A stretch of DNA of 62,777 bases from Acidobacteriota bacterium. Lineage in GTDB: Bacteria > Acidobacteriota > Terriglobia > Bryobacterales > Bryobacteraceae. Within the stretch, counting starts at the first letter, position 1. Each line of letters opens with the position of its first letter. Shown in pieces: positions 1-6,605 of this stretch. The stretch covers positions 1 to 62,777 of the forward strand of contig VFZW01000003.1 in NCBI GenBank assembly GCA_016871055.1, given 5' to 3'. The position numbers and the translations under genes are program-made. The notes under the pieces are model-generated. The model ran no database searches. It worked only from the letters and a program-made list of their open reading frames with translations, and was not told where the DNA came from.

Positions 1-1464
1 ATTGGAAGTCAGAAAACCAAGTTCGCCGATTTGTGTAAATCCGGTACTGTTGCCGTCGTAACCCAGTCCGGCTGTCAATGTGTGCCGGCGCGCAAACCGC
101 GACACCTGCGCCGAACCGCCAAAGTTGCGCTGCTGCGAGGCGCTTCGGGTCAGTAGGCCGTTGCATTTTTCGCCTGGTTCGTCGCGAAGCACGGCGTTGG
201 CGATACAGCGCCAGTGCGGGAACGGCGTGTTGGCCGCCGATTCGCCGCTCGCCGGAAAACCCGTGAAACCGGCCGCAGTTAGCGCGGCCCGCTCGGCGGC
301 GTTGGGTTGGTAGAGGGATTGATCGAGCGAGTCGTCATTCAGGTCGCCGTTGAATAATCGGGAACGCACGTAGCGGAAGTAGGCGTTTCCGGACAACGCG
401 ACGTGGGGCGAAAAGGTGTGGCGAAGTTGCAGGTTGAGCCATGGCGCCTTGTTGGCGGTGATGTCGGGGATCGTGTAGACGCTCGCGTACCGGCGCGCGA
501 GCAAGGTCTGTTCCTGCAACGCGTTGCCGATCAGCGCGTTGTTTGCGTAGCCGGTCGAGAGCCCGATCGAGGTGCGATCGCGCCTCCAGCCGAGACGCCC
601 GAAGAATTGGCGCACGTTGGTCGGCGAATAGTCCCGCCAGCCCTCTTCGAAGAACATGCCGCTCGCAAGAAACCAATCGATCGACCGCCGCGAGCCGCCG
701 TGTTCGAAATCGGCTGTCTTGCGGCCGAAGCTCCCGCCACCCACCTGCAGCGCCGTTCCCGGAAACGCGGTTCCGTCCTTGCTGCGCATCGATAGCGCGC
801 CGCCCAGGGTGTTCAAGCCGAATACCGGATCGGAGCCCGCAATCAGAGCAGTCTCGGCGATCGCAATCCGCGGAATCAGATCCCAACTTACGATGTCGCC
901 GAACGGCTGGTTTTGCCGGACGCCATCCAAGAAAACCGAAATGCCCTGCGGCGTTCCTACCAGGGGCGATGCCGTGTAGCCGCGATAGTTCACGTCGGCC
1001 TGAAACGGGTTGCCTTGAATCTCATTGACGAACACACCATTCATGCGCCGGTTGAGGAAGTCCGATAGATCCAGCGCACCGCTGGAGCCGATTTCCCGAT
1101 GGGTTGCCCCTTGCACCGGGGAAGGAATCTCCTCGACGGCGCGATCCAATCCTCCGAGAGGCGTTGCCGCGACCACGTTGAGCGAGTACGAGGCCGTTCC
1201 GACCAACATCTTAACGACCTGTCGCGCCGCCTTGCCCTCTTCGATGTCGAACACAACCGCCGGCGCGGCAAAACCGTCCGCCGACACGGTCAACCGGTAT
1301 CGGCCGGCCTTGACATCTCCGGCGTCGAAACCGCCGTCGGCCGCCGTTTCAAACCGCGTGACCGCGCCGCCGCCCGCCGGCTCCAACACTCCTTTTGCTT
1401 TTATCCCCGCGCCCGATGGATCTTGCACGAACACGCTGAGCGCCACCGCCAACAACAATCCCAT
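1..1464 (-). CDS. TonB-dependent receptor, N-terminal part (runs off left edge)
   Basis: The frame runs off the left edge, leaving the first 488 residues. After a short hydrophobic start (MGLLLAVALSVFVQ), a carboxypeptidase-regulatory-like beta-sandwich is readable at about residues 14-95 (GRYRLTVSADGF). A plug domain follows at about 130-240, with DFLNRRMNGVFVNEIQGN and GISVFLDGVRQNQPFGD, and then barrel-like strands. The family consists of outer-membrane importers driven by TonB; the substrate is unknown. It is divergent from an ECF sigma/anti-sigma pair with only 48 bp between the starts, so co-regulation is likely, but no N-terminal signalling domain of the FecA type is visible. The ATG start is preceded by AGGA about 11 nt upstream. 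The C-terminal barrel is outside the window. Confidence 0.85.
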   Translation of the reverse strand, partial: MGLLLAVALSVFVQDPSGAGIKAKGVLEPAGGGAVTRFETAADGGFDAGDVKAGRYRLTVSADGFAAPAVVFDIEEGKAARQVVKMLVGTASYSLNVVAATPLGGLDRAVEEIPSPVQGATHREIGSSGALDLSDFLNRRMNGVFVNEIQGNPFQADVNYRGYTASPLVGTPQGISVFLDGVRQNQPFGDIVSWDLIPRIAIAETALIAGSDPVFGLNTLGGALSMRSKDGTAFPGTALQVGGGSFGRKTADFEHGGSRRSIDWFLASGMFFEEGWRDYSPTNVRQFFGRLGWRRDRTSIGLSTGYANNALIGNALQEQTLLARRYASVYTIPDITANKAPWLNLQLRHTFSPHVALSGNAYFRYVRSRLFNGDLNDDSLDQSLYQPNAAERAALTAAGFTGFPASGESAANTPFPHWRCIANAVLRDEPGEKCNGLLTRSASQQRNFGGSAQVSRFARRHTLTAGLGYDGNSTGFTQIGELGFLTSN

Positions 1465-1472
1465 AAGACGAA

Positions 1473-1504
1473 TATTCCTGAACGGCGTCCGTTGTTCAGG
1501 AATA
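1473..1504. promoter_or_regulatory. Perfect 11-bp inverted repeat between TonB receptor and ECF sigma genes
   Basis: TATTCCTGAAC (1473-1483) and GTTCAGGAATA (1494-1504) are exact reverse complements around a 10-bp spacer. They fill most of the 48-bp gap between the divergent starts at 1464 and 1513. Each arm contains an AGGA that can serve as ribosome-binding site for the gene on its own side, so the repeat could be an operator or could act in both mRNAs. The function is inferred from position and symmetry. Confidence 0.5.
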
Positions 1505-1512
1505 ATGGATTG

Positions 1513-1995
1513 ATGGCCGAGAGCGTCCTCACATGGACCGAGTTATACGCGGAGTTGCGCGCGCCGCTGCTGCGTTATTTGGCAAAGCTCGGCCTGCCCG
1601 CCGCCGAAGCCGAAGACGTGGGACAGGACGTATTTCTCGCGCTCGGCGACCATCTACGGGCCGGCAAGCCGCGCGACAATCTGGCGGGCTGGGTATTTCG
1701 AGTCGGGCACAATCTGGGGCTGCGGCAGCGGACGCGGCTGCAACGCTCGGTTCCGGAGGTGTCATCGATTTGCCAGGCGCCGAATCCGGAACAAATCGTC
1801 GCGGCGAAGGCGCGGCGGAAGCGAATTCGCGCGGTCATCGACGCTCTCCCCGAGCGGGATCGCCGCTGTCTGGCGCTTCGGGCCCAGGGGCTTCGGTACC
1901 GCGAAATCGCCGAGCGCCTCGATATCTCGCTCGGTTCGGTCGCCGCGTCGATCGCTCGATCTCTCGACAAGTTGAGCCGCCATGCAGCATCCTAA
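1513..1995 (+). CDS. ECF-type RNA polymerase sigma factor
   Basis: This 160-residue protein has the two-domain layout of an extracytoplasmic-function sigma factor. Region 2 is seen at about residues 8-70 (LRYLAKLGLPAAEAEDVGQD, then the WVFRVGHNL helix). Region 4 is at about 105-155 (VIDALPERDRRCLALRAQGL followed by the helix-turn-helix RYREIAERLDISLGSVAAS). It would direct RNA polymerase to a small regulon, probably including the divergent TonB receptor and itself. The ATG at 1513 was chosen because AGGA lies about 11 nt upstream and longer versions would read into the opposite gene. Its stop lies inside the next gene (14-nt overlap), which implies translational coupling to the anti-sigma factor. 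Confidence 0.9.
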   Translation: MAESVLTWTELYAELRAPLLRYLAKLGLPAAEAEDVGQDVFLALGDHLRAGKPRDNLAGWVFRVGHNLGLRQRTRLQRSVPEVSSICQAPNPEQIVAAKARRKRIRAVIDALPERDRRCLALRAQGLRYREIAERLDISLGSVAASIARSLDKLSRHAAS

Positions 1996-2662
1996 CGACG
2001 ACATTCTTGTGATGTTTATCGACGGCGAGTTGGACGCGCAGACCGCCTTGGAGGTGGGCGCTCATCTCGGCGAATGCGATGTCTGCACGGCGCGGCGAAA
2101 GGCGCTCGCCGATGCCAGCGCGGCTTACTCGGAATCGGTGCGCCGGCGCCGCTGGCCCTACGCCGCGGCGGCCGCGGCTTCGGTCCTCGCCGCGGCGGGA
2201 TTGTTGTTCGTTCCGCAACGGCCGGTCCACGCGGCTTATCTGCCCGACGCGCGCCTCACTCCCGGCGCCGCCAGCGCGCTGACCGCCGACCAGGTCTGCG
2301 TCGTTGAACGCGAAACCGAAATTCCCGAATCGCTCGCCCGGCGGGTCTTCGCGCAGTATCAAATTGACCGCCCCGCGCCGCGCGCCTACGAGGTCGACTA
2401 TTTGATCAGCCCCTCGCTCGGCGGCGCCGACGACATCCGCAACCTGTGGCCACAACCCTATCGCGGCGGAGACTGGACGGCTAACGTTAAAGACGCACTG
2501 GAAGATCATCTGCGCGGCCTCGTGTGCTCCGGAAAATTGAGACTCACCGATGCCCAGCGCGATATCGCCACCGATTGGGTAGCGGCCTATCGGAAACACT
2601 TCAAGACGGACAAGCCACTTCCCACGCACATCGCGTTTCTTAAGGATCGCCCCTGGGAGTAG
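1982..2662 (+). CDS. Membrane anti-sigma factor with HNH-like outer domain
   Basis: The first 45 residues form a zinc-binding anti-sigma domain with H28-x3-C32-x2-C35 (HLGECDVC). A basic stretch (RRRR) and a transmembrane helix at about 58-77 follow. The outer part (about 90-226) resembles a family I remember from Acidobacteria as secreted hypothetical proteins: a conserved Cys in DQVCVVERE, then YEVDYLISPSLGGADDIRNL, NVKDALEDHL, and AQRDIATDWVAAY. The D-x-L-I/LGG/NLWP/N-x-x-KD spacing recalls HNH endonucleases, but the position expected to be His is Tyr140, so catalysis is doubtful. The usual role would be to hold the upstream ECF factor at the membrane until an outside signal arrives. The gene overlaps the sigma gene by 14 nt. 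Confidence 0.8.
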   Translation: MQHPNDDILVMFIDGELDAQTALEVGAHLGECDVCTARRKALADASAAYSESVRRRRWPYAAAAAASVLAAAGLLFVPQRPVHAAYLPDARLTPGAASALTADQVCVVERETEIPESLARRVFAQYQIDRPAPRAYEVDYLISPSLGGADDIRNLWPQPYRGGDWTANVKDALEDHLRGLVCSGKLRLTDAQRDIATDWVAAYRKHFKTDKPLPTHIAFLKDRPWE

Positions 2663-2944
2663 CCTCCGCTTCGTTGCCCAACCGGAAGTGCAATTTCGAG
2701 CGCGGCAGAAGCGCGCGGCGGTCTCCCTCATAGCGGGCCAAAACGGCAGCGCCACTTCCAGCTGCCCCAGTTCCATCAGCGCGCGGCTAAGCAACGGCGC
2801 CGACTCCACATCCGGCGGCGCCCGCCGCAGCCACTTTATCGCTGCAGCGAAATTCTCGAAAGAATACGCAGATCCTTCTATGTTCAGGACCTTCACTCGC
2901 AGCAAACTCGTGAATAGTCCAACTACGTGAGCCAGGAAGCGCAA
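2640..2944 (-). pseudogene. Possible frameshifted TPR-like remnant
   Basis: Two overlapping minus-strand frames carry pieces of what looks like one tetratricopeptide repeat. One frame reads APLLSRALMELGQLEVALP. A second continues with LARYEGDRRALLPRSKLHF and RLGNEAEA before a TAA at 2640-2642. Joined, these match the alternating helix pattern of a TPR, which suggests a frameshifted or decayed gene whose tail overlaps the anti-sigma gene. No convincing start or complete domain remains, and chance resemblance in GC-rich sequence is possible. From 2945 to 3030 I see nothing. Confidence 0.3.
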
Positions 2945-3030
2945 GTCAGCAGAGTGTCATCGGGTAGGACACAAACGCGTTCAAGATACCAATATTGGAT
3001 CGATGAAAAGCGAGGGTTGTCCGGTCCTCG

Positions 3031-3534
3031 TCAATTGGTCCCGCCGCTCCCGGCGTCCGCCAGCCGCAGCACTAGCGTCATCGGATCGATCGGCGACGCA
3101 ACGAACCCGTGCGCCTCATAGAACCGCTCTGCACTCGCCGAAATCGCATGCACAATCAACGCGCGTACGCCGGCCAACTCCGCAGCCTGCAGCGTTCGCA
3201 AAATCGAATCCAGCAGCAGACCTTTCCCGAGGCCGTTCCCTTGAAACGATTTGTCGACCGCCAGGCGTCCGAGAATCAGCACCGGAATCGGGTCCGGCAT
3301 GTTTCGGCGCACGCGGCCCGGCGCGCGTTCGTGCGCCAACGCACCGACGGCAAGGGAGTAAAACCCCGCAATGCGTTCGCCGGCGCGAACGACGTAAGTG
3401 CGCGACGCTCCGGTCAATTCGTTCTGCAGCGCGCGCCGGCGCAGCCAGTCGTCAAGGAGACTTTCTCCCGAGTCGAAAGAAGTCGCGTCGTGTTCAGGAC
3501 GAAGCTTCTGCGGCGCGCTCAGCTCCGGCGCCAT
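3031..3534 (-). CDS. GNAT acetyltransferase toxin (TacT-like)
   Basis: This 167-residue GNAT protein has the acetyl-CoA motif A in ILGRLAVDKSFQGNGLGKG and the C-terminal Tyr of the fold in SAERFYEAHGF. It begins MAPELSAPQKL with the typical toxin opening (FDSGESLLDDWLRRRA). TacT-type toxins acetylate the amino group of charged tRNAs and stall translation; that activity is inferred from family and context. The ATG at 3534 overlaps the antitoxin stop by one base (TAATG), which fixes the start and implies coupled translation. An in-frame upstream extension lies inside the antitoxin gene and was rejected. Confidence 0.88.
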   Translation of the reverse strand: MAPELSAPQKLRPEHDATSFDSGESLLDDWLRRRALQNELTGASRTYVVRAGERIAGFYSLAVGALAHERAPGRVRRNMPDPIPVLILGRLAVDKSFQGNGLGKGLLLDSILRTLQAAELAGVRALIVHAISASAERFYEAHGFVASPIDPMTLVLRLADAGSGGTN

Positions 3535-3809
3535 TATCGATCCCAAGGCGCCTTCGACCGCAGAAGCGCCGCTAGTTTCGGATTCGGTTTGGCCGGCCGG
3601 TCGAGCAACGCGGAGAACTGTTTGTACGCCTTTTCGGATAAGACGAAGAAGCGGCGGTCGAGCAGTACGTTCTCCGCTTCGCGGCATGCTGAGTCAAGCA
3701 TAAATTCTGAACGGCTGCGGCCCTGCGCTTCCGCCGCTTGATCGATCAACGTCTTTTGTTTGCGGGTCGCTCGAAGGTTGATCGTGGCTTCCCGGGTGTG
3801 TACAGGCAT
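3534..3809 (-). CDS. DUF1778 ribbon-helix-helix antitoxin (TacA-like)
   Basis: The protein has 91 residues. Residues 7-50 form a ribbon-helix-helix DNA-binding domain (REATINLRATRKQKTLIDQA, then GRSRSEFMLDSACREA). The tail at about 50-91 (FFVLSEKAYKQFSALLD) is the segment that wraps the acetyltransferase toxin in this family. It should neutralise the downstream GNAT toxin and repress the shared promoter. Two TGTRTACA boxes lie at its start: one 12 bp upstream of the ATG, the other within codons 2-5. The gene starts 8 bp from the amidohydrolase stop, so its control region sits inside that gene's 3' end. Confidence 0.88.
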   Translation of the reverse strand: MPVHTREATINLRATRKQKTLIDQAAEAQGRSRSEFMLDSACREAENVLLDRRFFVLSEKAYKQFSALLDRPAKPNPKLAALLRSKAPWDR

Positions 3810-3832
3810 GACGATTTCATTGTATACACAAT
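3797..3832 (-). promoter_or_regulatory. Candidate operator of the GNAT/DUF1778 pair
   Basis: TGTATACA (3821-3828), embedded in the near-palindrome ATTGTATACACAAT (3819-3832), and the related TGTGTACA (3797-3804) lie 24 bp apart centre to centre. They flank the antitoxin start. Paired short palindromes of this kind are typical targets of ribbon-helix-helix antitoxins, so autoregulation is a reasonable inference. Confidence 0.5.
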
Positions 3833-5088
3833 TGGGATACAGGTCCGCGGACTATTCCTCCCTGTATCACCGCAACGAATCGCGACCTGTCTTCGAGTAG
3901 CGAAATATCGCCAATGACATCCCCATCGACGACGAGAACATCGCCCAGCTTCCCGGCTTCAAGCGTTCCCGTCTCCGCGCCGAGGCCCATAATCTCGGCG
4001 CCCGTCTTGGTCGCGCACTTCAGCACTTCAAGCGGCGATAACCCCACATACTTGACGAAGAACGTCAACTCCTTCGCATACGTGCCATGCGGCGTCCACG
4101 CGAAACCGTAATCGCCGCCCATGCCGAGGCGGCCGCCCGCACGCAAGATGCGCCGCGCGCTTTCGGCGCCGCCTTCGAGGGTTTCCTTGTGCCCGTCGAT
4201 GACCCGCTGCGACATGCCGAACCCCTTGCCGTACTCGACGCTCGCCCACTCGAATTGCAATGCGGGCACGGCGGGTACATCGCGTTTGAGGAGCAGATCG
4301 AGACCTTCGTCGTCGATGAAAGTGGCGTGCTCGACGGCGTCGTAGCCGGAACGCAAGGCATTCTTGATCCCTTCGGTGGCGCGGCAATGCCCGGTGACTT
4401 TCAAGTTGTGATTGTGCGCCGTCGCGACGACGGCCTGCATTTCGTCGAAGGTCATGCAGAGCGCGTGATGGTCGTTGGTGTCGGGCGCGGCGGCGTCGCC
4501 GGTGGGATAGGTTTTAACCCATTCCACGCCGTCTTTGACAAGCTTCCGCACGGCCGCGCGCGCTTCGGTCGGACCATTGATGATCAGCACGAGTCCCTCC
4601 ATGCCGATCTTTCGAAACTCCGGATTCCAGTCCATCAATCCGCCCGCCGAACAGATCTCGCGGCCGCTTGCCGCCAATCGGGGCCCGGCGGCGATGCCGT
4701 TTTCGATCGCTTCTTTCAGCCACACGTCGATGTTGAACAGGCTTCCGCCGCTGCGCGCCGAGGTGTAGCCGCACTCGAGCGCCAGCCGGGCGTTGGCGGA
4801 GGCGAGCAGTGTCACGTACTCGACCGGGTATTTGATGTCGAGGTCTTCGAGAGCGGCGACGTTGAAGTAGGTCGGGTGAAAGTGCGCTTCGACGAGGCCG
4901 GGCAGGATTGTACCGCCGCGCGCGTCGATGACCCACGCCCCTTCAACAGCGGGGGCGCCATCCGCGGCCCCTGCATACACGATCCGGCCGTCGGTAATTA
5001 CGACGGCTCCATCGGCCACCGGCGCCGCGCCCGTGCCATCAACCAATTGACCGTTACGAATGAGAAGACTGCCGTTGCCGGATTTCAT
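3817..5088 (-). CDS. Amidohydrolase family protein
   Basis: This 423-residue protein has the cyclic-amidohydrolase layout. A small beta domain (LLIRNGQLVDGTG) leads to the first metal motif in ILPGLVEAHFHP. A Lys in GVEWVKTYPTGD is a candidate carbamylated ligand. Later metal histidines are seen in LKVTGHCRA and DAVEHATFID, and a closing beta domain in GTLEAGKLGDVLVVDGD. The family hydrolyses amide or ester bonds in cyclic or acylated substrates; the substrate cannot be read here. No signal peptide is seen. The ATG at 5088 was chosen because upstream in-frame residues are low complexity and overlap the divergent gene. The last residues (SQLCIQ) double as the promoter region of the neighbouring antitoxin. 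Confidence 0.85.
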   Translation of the reverse strand: MKSGNGSLLIRNGQLVDGTGAAPVADGAVVITDGRIVYAGAADGAPAVEGAWVIDARGGTILPGLVEAHFHPTYFNVAALEDLDIKYPVEYVTLLASANARLALECGYTSARSGGSLFNIDVWLKEAIENGIAAGPRLAASGREICSAGGLMDWNPEFRKIGMEGLVLIINGPTEARAAVRKLVKDGVEWVKTYPTGDAAAPDTNDHHALCMTFDEMQAVVATAHNHNLKVTGHCRATEGIKNALRSGYDAVEHATFIDDEGLDLLLKRDVPAVPALQFEWASVEYGKGFGMSQRVIDGHKETLEGGAESARRILRAGGRLGMGGDYGFAWTPHGTYAKELTFFVKYVGLSPLEVLKCATKTGAEIMGLGAETGTLEAGKLGDVLVVDGDVIGDISLLEDRSRFVAVIQGGIVRGPVSQLCIQ

Positions 5089-5110
5089 CGCTATCCAGCA
5101 TACTAACCTC

Positions 5111-5938
5111 ATGAAGAGGTCACTCATCGCCATCTGCGCGGCCGCGCTATTCGCGGCGCCGCTGTTTGAACGGAGCAATCTGATCGCGTGGTGCATTGTG
5201 CCCTTCGACGCCAATAAGCGCGGGCCCGAAGAGCGTGCGCGGATGTTGAAGCGCCTCGGCATTACGAAGTTCGTATACGACTGGCGCGAGAAAGACATTC
5301 CTCATTTCGACGCCGAAATCGACGCGTTGCAAAAACATGGCATCGCGCTACAGGGCTTCTGGACGCCGTTTCCCGCCGATCCCGCCAAGCCCAATCAGCT
5401 CGCGCCGATTCTCGATCTCATCAAGCGCCGCGGCCTACGCACGGAACTGTGGCTCTCGCTCAATATCGACAAGAACCTACCCGATGAAAGGAAGTTTGAA
5501 CTCGCCTCGGCCGCCGTCGCGAAGGTAGCCGCCGAAGCGGCCAAGCTCCACTGCAAAGTCGGACTCTACAACCACGGCGGCTGGTTTGGAGAACCGGAGA
5601 ATCAGATCGCGATCATCGAGAAACTGAAGCTGCCCAACGCCGGCATCGTCTACAACTTCCATCACGGCCACGATCACATCGCACGGTTCCCCTCGCTGCT
5701 CCGAAAGATGCTGCCGCATCTCTACGCCATCAACATCAACGGCATGAAGAGCGGGCAAATGATTCTACCGGTCGGCGAAGGCGAGTATGAACTCGCGATG
5801 CTTCGAGCGATCGCGCAAAGCGGCTACCGAGGCCCTATCGGCATCCTCGGCCATCGCGCGGAGATCGACGCCGAAGAAGCGCTGTCGCTCAATCTCCGCG
5901 GCCTCAAGAAACTCCTGCCCGCCGTCGGCAAGCAGTGA
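5111..5938 (+). CDS. Secreted TIM-barrel (xylose-isomerase-like) protein
   Basis: The 275-residue product starts with a signal peptide (MKRSLIAICAAALFAAPLF). The rest looks like a sugar-phosphate isomerase/epimerase-type TIM barrel: ITKFVYDWREKD, GLRTELWLSLNID, KVGLYNHGGWFGEP, GIVYNFHHGHDHI and GPIGILGHRAEIDAEEAL. Glu and His at strand ends could bind a metal. Such exported barrels are common in Acidobacteria and Planctomycetes and probably act on sugars in the periplasm; the substrate is unknown. The ATG at 5111 is the first start giving a clean signal peptide, 22 bp from the divergent amidohydrolase start. Confidence 0.8.
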   Translation: MKRSLIAICAAALFAAPLFERSNLIAWCIVPFDANKRGPEERARMLKRLGITKFVYDWREKDIPHFDAEIDALQKHGIALQGFWTPFPADPAKPNQLAPILDLIKRRGLRTELWLSLNIDKNLPDERKFELASAAVAKVAAEAAKLHCKVGLYNHGGWFGEPENQIAIIEKLKLPNAGIVYNFHHGHDHIARFPSLLRKMLPHLYAININGMKSGQMILPVGEGEYELAMLRAIAQSGYRGPIGILGHRAEIDAEEALSLNLRGLKKLLPAVGKQ

Positions 5939-6056
5939 GATTCTCACAATCGATGGGCGGTCTTGGACCACGAATACACCTATAGATCTAGTTGGAGAAT
6001 TCACACGCGGCATTGCTGTCGGCAAGCGCACTTGCCCACGCGCCCTCGACCACCGT

Positions 6057-6368
6057 TTTTGCAACCAATCTTGACAACCCGCGCGGCCTTCGCGTCTTTA
6101 GGGAACCTTAGCGTATGTGTAAACGGCGATTCGGCGAAATGAACATCACGGACGATGACCCCAAACCACCCTTGGGCGCCCGCGTCCTGCTTGACGGATT
6201 GCATGAAGTAGCGCTCTGTACTCCAACAGAACTCCGAAGCGAAGTACGAAGAACTGAGCAACGCCACGAGGATGTCCGGCTCTTCAATCTCGGCCGCGCG
6301 CTGGCCTCCAAGGTGAGGCGTTCGTACGTCTCCCAAAACCGCCCCAACGGTCCATGCCGTAAGGTCAT
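6057..6368 (-). pseudogene. Decayed RelE-like toxin start joined to a TIR-domain fragment
   Basis: A frame starting at ATG 6368 overlaps the upstream antitoxin stop (ATGA) and opens MTLRHGPLGRFWETYERL, the usual opening of a small RelE/ParE-like toxin. After about 28 residues the toxin pattern stops. In another frame, about 6315-6057 encodes the second half of a TIR domain: EEPDILVALLSSSYFASEFC, then FGVIVRDVHFAESPF and LRFPKDAKAARVVK. The first half of the TIR fold and its glycine-rich start are missing. The block is best read as two broken genes. From 5939 to 6056 nothing is recognised. Confidence 0.5.
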
Positions 6369-6592
6369 CGATTTCTGGAGCGCCGCTCCGCACAAACTTT
6401 CTCGATCGGTCTGGTCTTGCCCTCTGAAAGTTCCTGTTCCAGTTCTGCAAGGAGCGGCATCCCTCGACCGCCCGGAGAAAAGTCCACCTCGATTTGCCGG
6501 TCCCACTCCAACTCAACAGTCCGTTCGGCAAACTGACGCCGCTCCTCGGCACTCAGCCGGTTGATTTTCGCTTTAACAACTTCGAGGCTCAT
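6365..6592 (-). CDS. Small antitoxin-like protein
   Basis: This 75-residue, highly charged helical protein (MSLEVVKAKINRLSAEERRQ, then WDRQIEVDFSPGGRGM and LLAELEQELSEGKTRPIEK) follows the pattern of short antitoxins that precede RelE-like toxins: an LSxEER helix, W-D-x-Q-I, a glycine turn and an acidic final helix. The next frame begins with an ATGA overlap but is degraded after 28 codons, so the antitoxin may be an orphan. The ATG at 6592 was preferred over a longer in-frame start because the added residues are Cys/Arg-rich and atypical. Its DUF1501 neighbour ends 13 bp upstream. Confidence 0.55.
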   Translation of the reverse strand: MSLEVVKAKINRLSAEERRQFAERTVELEWDRQIEVDFSPGGRGMPLLAELEQELSEGKTRPIEKVCAERRSRNR

Positions 6593-6605
6593 AGTCACCG
6601 CAAGC

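Noticed and set aside
4087-5106. A 339-codon plus-strand frame opposite the amidohydrolase
   Set aside because: The amidohydrolase on the other strand has all family motifs; the plus frame has none.
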